Shown here: in pieces, positions 48,914 to 60,065 of the stretch
Numbering within the stretch: position 1 is the stretch's first letter
Layout of the letters: every line of letters begins with the position of its first letter
Assembly: GCA_027294455.1 (NCBI GenBank)
Contig: JAPULZ010000171.1
Span: 1-64,000 of the forward strand
Reading direction: 5' to 3'
DNA from: Gemmatimonadota bacterium
GTDB lineage: Bacteria > Gemmatimonadota > Gemmatimonadetes > Gemmatimonadales > GWC2-71-9
Length of the DNA: 64,000 bases
Position numbers and translations under genes: made by a program
Notes under the pieces: model-generated
What the model saw: only the letters and a program-made list of their open reading frames with translations
What the model was told of the DNA's origin: nothing
The model's database searches: none

Positions 48914-49510
48914 TTATGCGTACAGCCGGTGACTGCGGATGTACTCGGCCACCTTCGGTGGCACGAGATCCTCGAAGCTGCGTCCCCGGCCAACCGCCTC
49001 CCGCACGCCCGACGCCGAGATGTCGAGGGAGGGCACCGTAATCGTCTGCGGGATGTGCGGTGAATTCGGAGGGGCCTCGCCGGCACGGGTCAACGCCACT
49101 ACCCGGACGAACTCCCCGATCCGCGCCGCGTCGCGCCAGCTCGAAAACTGACGAGCCGCATCGGCCCCAACCAGAAAGAATAACTCATCCCCCTGAAAAT
49201 CGCGGCTCAGATTCTCCACCGTATCGATCGTGTACGAGGGACCTCCACGCTCGATCTCCCGGCGATCCACGGACAAGCGGGGGTGGTTCCGCACAGCCAA
49301 CTCCAGCATGGCCACCCGGTCGGCTGGGCCGGCACGGGGCCCTTCGGGTTTGAAGGGTTGCTGGGCCACTGGGATCAGCAGCACGCGGTCGAGGCAAAGT
49401 CCGTCGGCGGCCGCCTCGACGATGGTGATGTGGGCTCGAGTGACGGGATCGAAAGACCCCCCCAACACACCGATGCGAGCCGAGATCAGGGCATCGCCGA
49501 CTCGGGGCAC
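48914..49510 (-). CDS. nadD: Nicotinate-nucleotide adenylyltransferase
   Basis: [86 protein letters not shown]. Confidence 0.94.
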   Translation of the reverse strand: MPRVGDALISARIGVLGGSFDPVTRAHITIVEAAADGLCLDRVLLIPVAQQPFKPEGPRAGPADRVAMLELAVRNHPRLSVDRREIERGGPSYTIDTVENLSRDFQGDELFFLVGADAARQFSSWRDAARIGEFVRVVALTRAGEAPPNSPHIPQTITVPSLDISASGVREAVGRGRSFEDLVPPKVAEYIRSHRLYA

Positions 49511-50241
49511 ACGTCGTCCAGGCGGTCGGTGGTGGGATAGAAGCGTCTCAAATTCTCACACGTCTCTCGCTCTTCCTCCTCGAAACCCAGGCGATCGTAC
49601 GACTCCACCAGCTTGATCAGCGCGAGCCCCGCATACGGTGTGGCCCCGTGGTCGGTCACCACCGCCTTGAAGTACAGAATGGCCGACAGATAGGCGCGAA
49701 AGCGAAAGTAATAGAGCCCGTTCTTGTAGTCCTTCTCGGCAAACCGCTCGCCGAGGCCCGCGAGCTTCACGCCCGCCCGGCTACTCACCTCGCTACGCGG
49801 ATACCGCGCCATGACTTCCTGGTAGGTCACGCGGGCCGCCTCCCCGTATGTGGGGTCGAGCTCCGCGCGCTTCCAAAGCTGGAGCTGGGAGTCGCCGGAC
49901 CGCAGCAAGGCCCGGGGGGCCAAGTGGTGATTGGGGGCCTCGTCCGCCACGCGGCGGAACTGGCGCGCCGCCTCGAGAAACATCGATTGGGCAAACTGGC
50001 ATTCGGCCATCAGGAAGCGCGCGCGCACCGCCAGCGAGTCGCGCACGGGAAGCTGGGTGGTGACCCGGCGGAAGCCCAGCTCGGCATCGCGGCAATTCCC
50101 CCGCCGATACATCGTTTGGGAAACGGCGAACAGTTCCTGTGGAGACGCATACCGGCCGGGACGGAAGCCTCCGCCGCACCCGAGGGCCACCGAACCCCAA
50201 CCGGCCAATAGCATGAGACGTCGCACGTGGTCCCTCAACAC
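49486..50241 (-). CDS. bamD: Outer-membrane assembly lipoprotein BamD/YfiO-like
   Basis: Lipobox SVALGCGGG; TPR/YfiO pattern (QLFAVSQTMYRRGNCRDAELGFRRV..., ARYPRSEVSSRAGVKLAGLGERFAEKDYKNGLYYFR...). Confidence 0.8.
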   Translation of the reverse strand: MLRDHVRRLMLLAGWGSVALGCGGGFRPGRYASPQELFAVSQTMYRRGNCRDAELGFRRVTTQLPVRDSLAVRARFLMAECQFAQSMFLEAARQFRRVADEAPNHHLAPRALLRSGDSQLQLWKRAELDPTYGEAARVTYQEVMARYPRSEVSSRAGVKLAGLGERFAEKDYKNGLYYFRFRAYLSAILYFKAVVTDHGATPYAGLALIKLVESYDRLGFEEEERETCENLRRFYPTTDRLDDVCPESAMP

Positions 50242-51164
50242 CTTCTCGCGCTCGTGCGTTCTGCCTGCCCGAACAGATCGAAACCGAACATGGCATCGAG
50301 GCCGCGTTGTGCCGCGCGATACAACGAATCGGAGGGGCCGGCGCGGTCCATGGCCCGGCGAAAGGCGTCGCGGGCCCCTGCATAGTCACCCCGGGCGAAT
50401 CGCACGTCGCCGAGGCCCACATAGGCGGCCCGGGCGGCATAATTGTTGACGCCCACCCCAATCGCCCGGCAAAACCATCCCTCCGCGTCTTCCGGCGAGC
50501 CCCGATTCAGCTCCCGGCGTCCCGCACCGAGGGCGCACGCGGCGGCGCGGTTGCGCGCATCGGCTTGCACGGCTGGTTCGCGTGCCCGCCGCAACAGACT
50601 CTCGAAGACATCGATGGCGGATTTGCATCTTCCGCGCCGCACCAGGACCTCGGCATACACGAACATCAACGAATCCTGCCTGCGGGCGTCCGGCGCCGCG
50701 GCTGCCGCGTAGGGCAGCACGTCGACGGCTTGATCCGACACGCCTTCCTCGTCGAACGCCAGTTCCCTGGCGAAAGACCCGAGCGCCCGGCTGGGCGCGA
50801 TCGCCCACAACCCCTCCAACGCCGCTTGCAGCGCCGGCCGGTTACCCTCGCTGCCGGCCGCTCTGGCGACGCGATCCAAGCCGTTGGCGGCGATCATCGC
50901 CTGATCGGGATCTTCCGCGGCCAGGGAACGAAACTGCGTCGCCGCCTCGAGGAGCTCGTGCCCGTTGAGTGCCGCGATCCCGGCCTTGAGGCGTAGATCC
51001 GCACCCATGGCTCCCTGCCGCAGGGCGAGCTGGTACTCCAACAGCGCGTTGCCGTACTCGCGAGCGACGTAGGCCTCATCGCCCAGGGACTCATGGTCGG
51101 CCGCAGCGCCGGTGCAGGCCGCGACACCTGCGGCGAGGACCAGCATCAGGTCAATCTTTTTCAT
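50235..51164 (-). CDS. TPR-repeat lipoprotein
   Basis: Lipobox AAGVAACTG; GDEAYVAREYGNALLEYQLALRQG and further TPR-like helices. Confidence 0.7.
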   Translation of the reverse strand: MKKIDLMLVLAAGVAACTGAAADHESLGDEAYVAREYGNALLEYQLALRQGAMGADLRLKAGIAALNGHELLEAATQFRSLAAEDPDQAMIAANGLDRVARAAGSEGNRPALQAALEGLWAIAPSRALGSFARELAFDEEGVSDQAVDVLPYAAAAAPDARRQDSLMFVYAEVLVRRGRCKSAIDVFESLLRRAREPAVQADARNRAAACALGAGRRELNRGSPEDAEGWFCRAIGVGVNNYAARAAYVGLGDVRFARGDYAGARDAFRRAMDRAGPSDSLYRAAQRGLDAMFGFDLFGQAERTSARRC

Positions 51165-51867
51165 GGGCTCTTTTCAGCATCGCCAAGTACGCGCGCACGC
51201 GCGCATTGTCGGGATATTCGTCACGAACCGCCCCCCAAACCGTCTGTGCCGTTTCCAGGTCTCCTGAAACGTAATAGGCCAGGCCCAGCGTAGCCCGAAC
51301 GTCCACGGCGTCGGGTTTCGCTGCCACCAGGGTTTCCAGCTCTTCCCGCGCCTCGAGGGAGCGGCCCACCTGGAGCAGCGTCCGCGCCAAGCGGTAACGC
51401 AGATCGTGGAACGTCGGCCCCAACCGCAAGGCCGTCCGGTACTGCTCGATCGTCTTCTCGATGGCGCCGGCGTCGGCATAGGCGGCGCCCAACTCGGCGT
51501 GCAGGTTGGCCAGCTTGTCGGCCTGGGGGCCCGGGATCCCGTCGCGCTCCTCGTTCTGTACTTCGTCGGCGCTGGCGAACGCCCCCTGGCCCTCCTCGGA
51601 GCGCCCCAACTCGTTCAGCACGATGCCGCGATGGATATGGGCCTCGTAGTAGTTGGGATTGACCGCGAGGGCTCGATCGAAACATTCGATCGCCCGTTCC
51701 GGATAACCAACCAGATGGGACGCCAACCCCAGCAAATGGTGGACGTCGGCGTACACCCCCTCCCCCGACTCGACGATTTCCTCGAGGAAATGGATGCACC
51801 CATAGTAGTCCTGCAACGCGAACCGGTCTTTGGCCAGCTCGACTACACGCTCAAGACGAACATTCAT
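51151..51867 (-). CDS. TPR-repeat protein
   Basis: VHHLLGLASHLVGYPERAIECFDRALAVNPNYYEAHIHRGIVLNELGRSEEG... canonical TPRs. Confidence 0.85.
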   Translation of the reverse strand: MNVRLERVVELAKDRFALQDYYGCIHFLEEIVESGEGVYADVHHLLGLASHLVGYPERAIECFDRALAVNPNYYEAHIHRGIVLNELGRSEEGQGAFASADEVQNEERDGIPGPQADKLANLHAELGAAYADAGAIEKTIEQYRTALRLGPTFHDLRYRLARTLLQVGRSLEAREELETLVAAKPDAVDVRATLGLAYYVSGDLETAQTVWGAVRDEYPDNARVRAYLAMLKRAHEKD

Positions 51868-52822
51868 GCGTGGCCTGATACCAATCTACGAATTTCCGGA
51901 TCCCGTCCTCGATGGTAACGCTCGGATCGTAGCCGAGCACCCTCCTCGCCTTGCCAATGTCGGCACAGGTGCGGCGCACGTCCCCGGGGGCCGGGGGATC
52001 GATCTCCACGATCGGTTCCCGTTGCAGCATCTCACCGATCAGTCGTATGAGATACCGCAGGGTCACCGTCTTGGATTCGCCCAGATTGAAGATGTCGAAG
52101 GCTGCCCCGTCGCGCATGGCCCAATCCGCGGCGGCCACCACGCCCTGGACGATGTCGTCGACATACGTGTAGTCTCGTTCGGACGATCCGTCACCGAACT
52201 GGCGGATCGTCTCGCCGCGACACATGGCCCTGGTGAACTTGTGGATGGCCAGGTCGGGGCGCTGCCGGGCCCCGTACACGGTAAAGAATCGCAAGGCCGC
52301 GATGCGAAACCCGTGGAGGTGGCAGTACACGCGGCAGTGGAGCTCACCGGCCCGTTTCGTGGCCGCATAGGGCGAGATCGGGTCGGCTGCGACGGCGTCC
52401 TCCCGAAACGGCACCGGCGTATCGTCACCATACACGGATGACGACGAGCCAAACACCATGCGGGTGATCCCGGTCTCGCGGCAGGCTTCGAGCAGCGTCG
52501 CGGTGCCCAGCACATTGACGGACACATACCCCTCGGGATCCTCGATGCTCGGCCGGACCCCGGCCCGCGCCGCGAGGTGGAGCACCAGCTCCACACCCTC
52601 GAGGGCGCTCCGAACCAAGCTCGCGTCCCGAATATCGCCTTCCACCAGCCGGAACCCCACCGCCCCCTGCAGATCCGCGATCCCTTCCTCTTTAATAGAC
52701 CGGTCATAGAAGGGATCGAAGTTGTCGAGACCCGTCACCTCCCATCCACGCCCCACGAACGCGCGGCTCACGTGGCCGCCGATGAAACCCGCCGCGCCCG
52801 TGATCAGCACCCGAGCGGTCAC
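51851..52822 (-). CDS. NAD-dependent epimerase/dehydratase (UDP-glucuronate 4-epimerase-like)
   Basis: [84 protein letters not shown]. Confidence 0.85.
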   Translation of the reverse strand: MTARVLITGAAGFIGGHVSRAFVGRGWEVTGLDNFDPFYDRSIKEEGIADLQGAVGFRLVEGDIRDASLVRSALEGVELVLHLAARAGVRPSIEDPEGYVSVNVLGTATLLEACRETGITRMVFGSSSSVYGDDTPVPFREDAVAADPISPYAATKRAGELHCRVYCHLHGFRIAALRFFTVYGARQRPDLAIHKFTRAMCRGETIRQFGDGSSERDYTYVDDIVQGVVAAADWAMRDGAAFDIFNLGESKTVTLRYLIRLIGEMLQREPIVEIDPPAPGDVRRTCADIGKARRVLGYDPSVTIEDGIRKFVDWYQATHECSS

Positions 52823-53754
52823 GCGTGAATCGCCTGGCGGAAATACTCGACGGTTCGTGCCAATCCCTCGTCCAGCGTGATCTGGGGCCTCCAGTCGAGG
52901 GTCGTATTGGCGAGGGACAGATCGGGCCGGCGCTGCCTGGGATCGTCTTCCGGCAACGCCTCCGTCACCACACTGGAGCGCGAACCGACCAGACTCGTGA
53001 CCTTCTCGGCGAGTTCGCGTACGGTGAATTCCCCGTCGTTTCCGATGTTGACGGGATCGGCTCCGCCACGTTCGAACAAGCGAAAGATCCCCTCGATGAG
53101 ATCGTCGACGAAACAGAACGACCGGGTTTGAGACCCGTCGCCATACACCGTGATCGGTCGCCCTTGCAGCGCCTGCACGATGAAGTTCGACACCACCCGT
53201 CCGTCGGCCGGGCGCATCCGGGGACCGTACGTGTTGAAGATGCGGACGATGCGCGTATCGACCTCATGGTACCGGTGGTAGGCCATCGTCATGGCTTCGG
53301 CGAACCGCTTCGCCTCGTCGTAGACGCCCCGCGGCCCCACTGGGTTGACGTGACCCCAATAGCTTTCCGGCTGCGGATGCACCGCGGGATCACCGTACAC
53401 CTCCGAGGTGCTGGCCAGCAGAAAGCGCGCCGACTTGGCCTTGGCCAGCCCCAAGGCATTGTGGGTACCCAGCGATCCCACTTTGAGTGTTTGAATGGGG
53501 AGTTTGAGATAGTCGATGGGGCTCGCCGGGGAGGCGAAGTGCAGCACGCCACCCACGGGCCCGTCCAGATCGATGAACTGCGACACGTCGTGCTCGACGA
53601 ACGAGAACGCCGATTCGTTTGCGAGATGCTCGAGGTTCGTGGGCGATCCGGTGATGAAATTGTCCATCCCCACGACCGTGTGGCCCTCGCGGAGGAATCG
53701 ATCGACCAGATGGGAACCGAGAAACCCGGCAGCGCCCAGGATGAGTATGCGCAC
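52819..53754 (-). CDS. UDP-glucuronate decarboxylase (UDP-xylose synthase) family
   Basis: [104 protein letters not shown]. Confidence 0.92.
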   Translation of the reverse strand: MRILILGAAGFLGSHLVDRFLREGHTVVGMDNFITGSPTNLEHLANESAFSFVEHDVSQFIDLDGPVGGVLHFASPASPIDYLKLPIQTLKVGSLGTHNALGLAKAKSARFLLASTSEVYGDPAVHPQPESYWGHVNPVGPRGVYDEAKRFAEAMTMAYHRYHEVDTRIVRIFNTYGPRMRPADGRVVSNFIVQALQGRPITVYGDGSQTRSFCFVDDLIEGIFRLFERGGADPVNIGNDGEFTVRELAEKVTSLVGSRSSVVTEALPEDDPRQRRPDLSLANTTLDWRPQITLDEGLARTVEYFRQAIHA

Positions 53755-55056
53755 TCAGCGCCTTCCAAAAGCGGTGTACGTGAATCCCATCTCCCGGAGC
53801 TTCTCGGGCTTGTACAGGTTGCGACCGTCCACCACCACGGGCCGGCGCATGAGTTGCTTGATCTTGGCGAAGTCCGGATTCCGAAAGGCGAGCCACTCGG
53901 TGACGATCACCAACGCGTCGGCACCGTTCAGCGCGTCGTATTCGTTTGAGCTGTACTCGATGCGGTCACCGAAGATCCGCTTGGCATTCTCCATTGCCGC
54001 CGGGTCGAACCCCCGTACCGTCGCACCGCGCTCGAGCAGTCCATTGATGAGATCGATGGCGGGGCTTTCCCGCATGTCATCAGTTTCCGCCTTGAACGCG
54101 AAACCCCAGACCGCGATCACCGATTGCGCCAGCTCGCCGTCGAGCACGTCGGTCAGTTTGTGGAGCAACTTCTGTTTCTGACGGTCGTTGACCGCCTCGA
54201 CGGCCTGTAACAGCTCCAGATCCACCCCCATCTCCGCTCCCGTGCGCAGCAGGGCGCGAACATCCTTCGGGAAGCACGAACCGCCGTAACCGGGACCCGG
54301 GAAGAGGAACGCCGGCCCAATCCGGTCGTCGGTGCCAATGCCCTTGCGGACCAGATTGACGTCGGCCCCGGCCTTTTCGCACAGCTCCGCGATCTGGTTC
54401 ATGAAGGAGATCCGAGTTGCCAACATCGCGTTCGCGGCGTACTTCGTGACCTCGGCGGAGGGAATGTCCATGAAGATCAGGGGATTGCCGGTACGCACGA
54501 ACGGCGCGTAGAGCTCGGCGATCGTTTCCGCGGCCTCATCGGAATCCACGCCGACCACCACTCGGTCAGGCTTCATGAAATCGTCGACCGCGGCTCCCTC
54601 TTTGAGAAATTCCGGGTTCGAGCACACGTGGAAGCGTGTGGATGTGCGTTGCGCAATGGCCGCCCGTACTTTTTCTGCCGTCCCCACCGGCACGGTGCTC
54701 TTGGTGATGACGACCTTGGGCGCCGACATATGATCCCCGATCGTTTCGGCCACCCGCAGCACATGCTGCAGGTCGGCCGACCCGTCCTCGTCGGGGGGCG
54801 TGCCGACGGCAATGAACACGATGTCCGAGCGTTCTACCGCATCTCCCACATCCGTGGTAAACGACAACCGCCCGGCCGTCTTGTTGTGTGCCACCAGTTG
54901 CGGAAGACCCGGCTCGTGAATCGGGATCTCGTCGTTGTTGAGCAAATCGATCTTGGCGCGGTCGACATCGGCACAGATCACATTGTTGCCGGTCTCCGCC
55001 AGGCAGGCACCCACCACGAGCCCGACGTAGCCCGTTCCCACGACGGCAACGTTCAC
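53755..55056 (-). CDS. ugd: UDP-glucose 6-dehydrogenase
   Basis: [68 protein letters not shown]. Confidence 0.95.
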   Translation of the reverse strand: MNVAVVGTGYVGLVVGACLAETGNNVICADVDRAKIDLLNNDEIPIHEPGLPQLVAHNKTAGRLSFTTDVGDAVERSDIVFIAVGTPPDEDGSADLQHVLRVAETIGDHMSAPKVVITKSTVPVGTAEKVRAAIAQRTSTRFHVCSNPEFLKEGAAVDDFMKPDRVVVGVDSDEAAETIAELYAPFVRTGNPLIFMDIPSAEVTKYAANAMLATRISFMNQIAELCEKAGADVNLVRKGIGTDDRIGPAFLFPGPGYGGSCFPKDVRALLRTGAEMGVDLELLQAVEAVNDRQKQKLLHKLTDVLDGELAQSVIAVWGFAFKAETDDMRESPAIDLINGLLERGATVRGFDPAAMENAKRIFGDRIEYSSNEYDALNGADALVIVTEWLAFRNPDFAKIKQLMRRPVVVDGRNLYKPEKLREMGFTYTAFGRR

Positions 55057-55057
55057 G

Positions 55058-56344
55058 TTATCCTCTGCGCTTCAACGCGTTGCGGGTATCGACCGTGCTC
55101 TTGGCCTCGGCACGCAGCATGCCATAATCGAGATCGGAATGATCGGTGGCGAGGATGACGCAGTCCGCGGCGCGCACCTCTTCCGGTGTGAGGGCCACCG
55201 AGGCCAGCGGTTGACCTTCCTCGTTGATTGCCGGCACGTAGGGATCGTGGTAGCGGACCTCGGCGCCACGCTGCAACAGCAACCGAATGATGTCGAGGGC
55301 GGGGCTCTCCCGCACGTCGGCTATGTCCTTCTTGTACGCTACCCCCACCACCAGGATTCTCGATCCGCGCACCGCGATCGCTTCGTCGTTCAGACGGTTC
55401 ACCACCTTGTTGACCCAAAAGGTGGGCATCTCGGAATTGACCTCTCCGGCCACGTCGATGAAGCGTGTCTTGTAGTTGAGACCTCGCATCTTCCACGCCA
55501 GGTAGTGTGGATCGATGGGGATGCAATGCCCGCCCAGGCCGGGGCCGGGCGTGAATTTCATGAAGCCGAACGGCTTGGTCGCCGCGGCATCGATGACCTC
55601 CCACACATCGACGCCGAGCTTGTCGCAGACGATGGCCATCTCGTTGGCCAGGCCGATGTTCACCGTGCGGAACGTGTTCTCGAGCAGCTTGACCAACTCC
55701 GCCGCCTCGGGCGAGGAGACGGGCACCAGAGTATCGAACACCGGTTCGTAGAGGGCCTGCACCACCCGTTGGCAGGCTTCGGTCATCCCGCCGACCACCT
55801 TTGGCGTGTTGCGCGTTCCCCAGTCCCGATTGCCGGGATCCATCCGCTCCGGACTGAACGCCAGGAAGAAATCCCGGCCCACCACGAGGCCGCCCTGCTC
55901 GAGTTGCGGCTGGAGCAGTTCGCGGGTCGTGCCCGGATAGGTGGTGCTCTCCAGCACGATGGCCTGGCCCACGCGGATCGTCGCGGCGAGGGCTGCCGCC
56001 GCCGCCAGCACGAACGACACGTCCGGGTCTCGCGTTTTCGACAGCGGTGTCGGCACACACACACACACCAGATCCGCTTCGGACAAGCGGGACATGTCGG
56101 TGGTGGCTGACACCCGTCCGCTCTGCACGTGTTCCGCCAGGGTTGCCGACGCTACGTCCCCCACGTGCGACCGGCCGGCGTTGACGCTGTCCACGACGTC
56201 TTCGCTGACGTCGAACCCGATCACGCGATACCCCGCCCGGGCCACCTCCACGGCCAGGGGAAGCCCGACATATCCGAGCCCCACGACGGCCCAGACCGCG
56301 GCGCGATCGTTTGCCTTCGCGATCAGGGTTTCTTCGGGCGTCAT
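55058..56344 (-). CDS. wbpA: Nucleotide-sugar 6-dehydrogenase, UDP-GlcNAc 6-dehydrogenase (WbpA/WecC)-like
   Basis: [82 protein letters not shown]. Start at ATG 56344 overlapping the upstream stop. Confidence 0.88.
   Translation of the reverse strand: MTPEETLIAKANDRAAVWAVVGLGYVGLPLAVEVARAGYRVIGFDVSEDVVDSVNAGRSHVGDVASATLAEHVQSGRVSATTDMSRLSEADLVCVCVPTPLSKTRDPDVSFVLAAAAALAATIRVGQAIVLESTTYPGTTRELLQPQLEQGGLVVGRDFFLAFSPERMDPGNRDWGTRNTPKVVGGMTEACQRVVQALYEPVFDTLVPVSSPEAAELVKLLENTFRTVNIGLANEMAIVCDKLGVDVWEVIDAAATKPFGFMKFTPGPGLGGHCIPIDPHYLAWKMRGLNYKTRFIDVAGEVNSEMPTFWVNKVVNRLNDEAIAVRGSRILVVGVAYKKDIADVRESPALDIIRLLLQRGAEVRYHDPYVPAINEEGQPLASVALTPEEVRAADCVILATDHSDLDYGMLRAEAKSTVDTRNALKRRG
56054..56068. repeat. 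(CA)7.5 dinucleotide tract within the wbpA-like CDS
   Basis: cacacacacacacac read directly; encodes part of [10 protein letters not shown] on the minus strand. Confidence 0.95.
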
Positions 56345-57369
56345 GACGACTCCGTGGTGACCTGGCCGAGCTCGACGGGATCGCCGCCGCTGCGGAGCGA
56401 CCGGGTCGCCGCGTCCAGGATCCGCACGACTTGCAATCCATCCCGGGCGCTCGAGCGGGACTCCTCCTCGCCGCGCACCACCGCGAGGAAGTGGGCGAGC
56501 TCGGCGCGCAACGGCTCGACATTGGGAATCCGCGGAATCACAATGTCGCCTTCCCGGACCGCAAGACTCTCGCCGTACGAACCATATGTTGGCGGTTTCC
56601 CAACTCCCTTGTCGTACACCTTGATCTTCTCGCGCGGCTGCATGTCGTCGAACACCACCATCTTCTTCGATCCGACCACGGTCAGGCGCCGCACCTTGTG
56701 TGGATCCAGCCACGACATCTGCACGTGGACCATGACGCCGGAGTTGAGCTCCATCGTCAGAAACACCACGTCCTCGATGCCGGGCTGGAGATAACTCCGC
56801 CCGTGCGCGGACACCCGCGCCGGCTCCTCGCCCAGCAGCCGGAGCGCCACAGACACGTCGTGGGGTCCGAAACTCCACAACGCGTTCTCGTCGGGGCGCA
56901 CCTGGCCCAGGTTCACCCGCTGGCTGTAGAGGTAGAAGATCGATCCGAGTTCGCCGCCGGCCACCATCCGTTGCAGATACTCCACCGCGGGATGGAACAC
57001 GAGCAGATGTCCGACGACTACCGGCCCTTCGCCGGCATCCACCCGCCGGACGAGATCTTCCGCATCATCCACCGTCAACGCCATCGGTTTTTCGATCAGC
57101 ACGGGCAGGCCCCGGGCCATCGCGGCTCGCGCCACATCCGCGTGGGAAATCACCGGTGTGGCCACGACCACGCCGTCGGCCACGTCGAGCACCGCGTCGA
57201 GGTCGGCCGACACCAACACGCCGGGATACTGATGCGCCATAGCCTTGCGCCGGTCGTCGCTCAAGTCGCAGACGGCTGTGAGCTGGGCACCGGGCAGGCT
57301 CGCCACGGTGCGGACGTGGTTTCGGCCCCACTGGCCGGCCCCAACCACCACGATGCGCACCTTGTTCAT
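56341..57369 (-). CDS. wbpB: Gfo/Idh/MocA oxidoreductase (WbpB-like)
   Basis: MNKVRIVVVGAGQWGRNHVRTVASLPGAQLTAVCDLSDDR; LIEKPMALTVDDAEDLV; GHLLVFHPAVEYLQRMV; flanked by WbpA- and WbpE-like genes. Confidence 0.82.
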   Translation of the reverse strand: MNKVRIVVVGAGQWGRNHVRTVASLPGAQLTAVCDLSDDRRKAMAHQYPGVLVSADLDAVLDVADGVVVATPVISHADVARAAMARGLPVLIEKPMALTVDDAEDLVRRVDAGEGPVVVGHLLVFHPAVEYLQRMVAGGELGSIFYLYSQRVNLGQVRPDENALWSFGPHDVSVALRLLGEEPARVSAHGRSYLQPGIEDVVFLTMELNSGVMVHVQMSWLDPHKVRRLTVVGSKKMVVFDDMQPREKIKVYDKGVGKPPTYGSYGESLAVREGDIVIPRIPNVEPLRAELAHFLAVVRGEEESRSSARDGLQVVRILDAATRSLRSGGDPVELGQVTTESS

Positions 57370-58481
57370 TTGTAGAATCCTCGGACGGCAGCGACCACTT
57401 GCCCTCGCTGGACGGAGGTGAGCTCGGGATAGACCGGCAACGACAACACCTCGCGGGTCGCCTGCTCGGTCACGGGAAACGCGCCTTCCCCGAAACCCAG
57501 GTGGGCGAAACACGGTTGCAGGTGCAGCGCCTTCGGGTAGTACACGGCGCACCCGATCTCCTGGTCGACCAGGTGTTGCTTCAGCCCATCGCGCCGCTCG
57601 GCGCGAATCGTGTACTGGTGGTACACGTGCTCGTTGGCGGGATCGACAGCGGGAACGACCACGCCGTCCAGCTGAGCGAGGGCCTCGTCGTACTCCCCGG
57701 CGTGAGCCCGCCGGCCCGCTGCCCACTCGGCCAGGTGGTCCGCCTTGGTCAGGAGCACGGCAGCCTGCATCGTGTCCAGCCGGCTGTTGATCCCGATCTC
57801 GTCGTGGTGGTACTGCTTCGCCCCGCCATGGGCCCGGAGCAGCCGCAACCGGCCGGCCAGTGCATCGTCGTCGGTGACCATCATGCCGCCGTCACCCCAT
57901 GCGCCCAGGTTCTTGCTGGGGAAAAACGAAAATGCGCCCACCAGCCCCAAGGCCCCCGCGTGCTGCCATGTCCCACCCATCGATCGCCGGGCGCCGATGG
58001 CCTGGGCCGCGTCTTCGATGATGGCGAGATCGTGTCGCTCTGCCAGGGGCAGCAGACGCTCCATGCAGGCCATCTGGCCGAACAGATGGACCGGCACGAT
58101 GGCCCGCGTGCGAGACGTGACGGCGATCTCGACACATGCCGGGTCGATGTTGAACGTGCCCGGCTCGATGTCGACGAAGACGGGTGTGCCGCCGGCGTTG
58201 GCGATGGCACCCGCCGTGGCGAAGAAGGTGAACGGGGTCGTGATGACCTCATCGCCCGACTGTAACCGCAGCGCCTTGAGCGCCAGCAACAGAGCATCCG
58301 TACCGCTGGCGCAGGCGACCCCGTGACCGACCCCGCACAGCTCTGCCACCACCTCCTCCAGCTGGCGCACCGGCTCGCCCATGATGAACCGCTGGCTCTC
58401 CACCACGGCGAGCACGGCCGCCATGGTCTCCTCGCGGATGGTCTCGAATTGGGCCTTCAGGTCCAACAGCGGTACCGGCAT
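57366..58481 (-). CDS. wbpE: DegT/DnrJ/EryC1-family sugar aminotransferase (WbpE-like)
   Basis: MPVPLLDLKAQFETIREETMAAVLAVVESQRFIMGEPVRQLEE; FSFFPSKNLGAWGDGGMMVTDD; HHDEIGINSRLDTMQAAVL. Confidence 0.88.
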   Translation of the reverse strand: MPVPLLDLKAQFETIREETMAAVLAVVESQRFIMGEPVRQLEEVVAELCGVGHGVACASGTDALLLALKALRLQSGDEVITTPFTFFATAGAIANAGGTPVFVDIEPGTFNIDPACVEIAVTSRTRAIVPVHLFGQMACMERLLPLAERHDLAIIEDAAQAIGARRSMGGTWQHAGALGLVGAFSFFPSKNLGAWGDGGMMVTDDDALAGRLRLLRAHGGAKQYHHDEIGINSRLDTMQAAVLLTKADHLAEWAAGRRAHAGEYDEALAQLDGVVVPAVDPANEHVYHQYTIRAERRDGLKQHLVDQEIGCAVYYPKALHLQPCFAHLGFGEGAFPVTEQATREVLSLPVYPELTSVQRGQVVAAVRGFYK

Positions 58482-58534
58482 CGTCACTCTCAAGTGCAAG
58501 CGGGACAAAAACTTAGCGAGCGCTACGACGTTGG

Positions 58535-59104
58535 TCAATCGGAGAGGAGCCGGCCGGCCTCGTCGTGGTAGGACGAGCCGCAGCGCCCGCACGTCGCAGC
58601 CCCATCCGAGAGCCGGAGCCGCTCACCGCACTGACACATCCAGCCCACGCGACGGGCCGGTACCCCCACCATCAAGGCGTGTGCCGGCACGTCGGAGGTC
58701 ACCACAGCGCCGGCCCCGATGAACGAGTACTCCCCCAACGTGACCCCACACACGACCGTGGCGTTGGCGCCAATGGAAGCTCCCCGCCGAACCAGGGTCT
58801 CGGCGTATTCGTCCCTGCGGGAGACGTGGCTTCGCGGGGTCGAGACATTCGTGAAGACGCACGAGGGACCGCAGAACACGTCGTCCTCCAGCACCACCCC
58901 TTCGTAGATGGAGACGTTGTTCTGGATCTTCACGTTGTTACCGATGCGGGTGCGCGGCATCACGACCACGTTCTGCCCCAACGAGCAGTGCTCGCCGATG
59001 CGCGCGTCCGGCATGATGTGGCAAAAGTGCCAGATCTTCGTACCCGTGCCGATGACCGCACCATCATCGACGAACGCACTCTCGTGAACGAAGTAATCAG
59101 CCAT
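58535..59104 (-). CDS. wbpD: Left-handed beta-helix N-acetyltransferase (WbpD/WlbB-like)
   Basis: [78 protein letters not shown]-terminal zinc-ribbon-like CQCGERL...CGRCGSSY. Confidence 0.9.
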   Translation of the reverse strand: MADYFVHESAFVDDGAVIGTGTKIWHFCHIMPDARIGEHCSLGQNVVVMPRTRIGNNVKIQNNVSIYEGVVLEDDVFCGPSCVFTNVSTPRSHVSRRDEYAETLVRRGASIGANATVVCGVTLGEYSFIGAGAVVTSDVPAHALMVGVPARRVGWMCQCGERLRLSDGAATCGRCGSSYHDEAGRLLSD

Positions 59105-60065
59105 AGAACCCTTTCGCATCGCCGGGGCCGATGAGCTTGACCTCGAGCCGGAGCGTGACGCCGAAACGCTCGAGCACCTGCTCTCGCACCGCCTCGATCA
59201 CGGCCAGAACGTCGGACGCACTGGCACCTCTGGTATTCACGATGTAGTTCCCATGCATCGTCGAGACTTCCGCCCCCCCGACGCGGAATCCCTTGAGCCC
59301 GGCGGCGTCGATCAACTTCCCCGCCGTGAGGGGCTCTGCGAACTGCGCCGCCCGTTCGGGCACCGTGCCGGCGTCGGGATTTCGAAACACGGAGCCACAG
59401 CACGGCCGATCGAACGGTGTGCCGGCCTTGCGCCGCTTCAGATGTCGCCGCAGCGCCGCCTGGAGCGAGGCTGGATCTTCCGGTTCCAGCTGCAATTGGA
59501 CGGCCACGACGATCCCCTCCAGGCCCGAGCTGCGGTATTGCCAATCGATGTTCGAGGCGTCGACCCGGGACAACACGCCGGTGGGGGCAACGAGATCGAC
59601 CCACCGCACCACATCGCGAAATTCCTGGCCGTGCGCCCCGGCATTCATGAACACACCGCCGCCCACCGTCCCCGGCACCCCAACGAGCCGATTGACGCCC
59701 CCCACGCCGGCCACCGCGCTTCTCCTGGCGAGGAGCGGCGTCGGCAAGCCCGCCCCCACCGTCCACAGCGTGCCCTCGGGCCCTGCCCGCTTGGTGGCGC
59801 CCACCCCTTTGCCCAACCGGATCACGAGACCGTGGAACCCCTCGTCGGGCGCAAGCAGGTTCGACCCCAAGCCCAACGCCAGCCAGGGAAGGCCGAGGTC
59901 CTCGCACATGCAGAGCGCCGCGGCCACATCTTCCGGTCGCTGAGGATCCAACAGGGCGGCTGCGGGACCGCCGATGCGAAACGTCGTGAACCGCGCCAGG
60001 GGAACGTCGAACGTTACCAGCTTCCCGAAGCGGGCTCGGAGCTCGGCGCGCAGCTCCGCGTTCAC
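59097..60065 (-). CDS. murB: UDP-N-acetylmuramate dehydrogenase
   Basis: [91 protein letters not shown]. Confidence 0.95.
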   Translation of the reverse strand: MNAELRAELRARFGKLVTFDVPLARFTTFRIGGPAAALLDPQRPEDVAAALCMCEDLGLPWLALGLGSNLLAPDEGFHGLVIRLGKGVGATKRAGPEGTLWTVGAGLPTPLLARRSAVAGVGGVNRLVGVPGTVGGGVFMNAGAHGQEFRDVVRWVDLVAPTGVLSRVDASNIDWQYRSSGLEGIVVAVQLQLEPEDPASLQAALRRHLKRRKAGTPFDRPCCGSVFRNPDAGTVPERAAQFAEPLTAGKLIDAAGLKGFRVGGAEVSTMHGNYIVNTRGASASDVLAVIEAVREQVLERFGVTLRLEVKLIGPGDAKGFYG

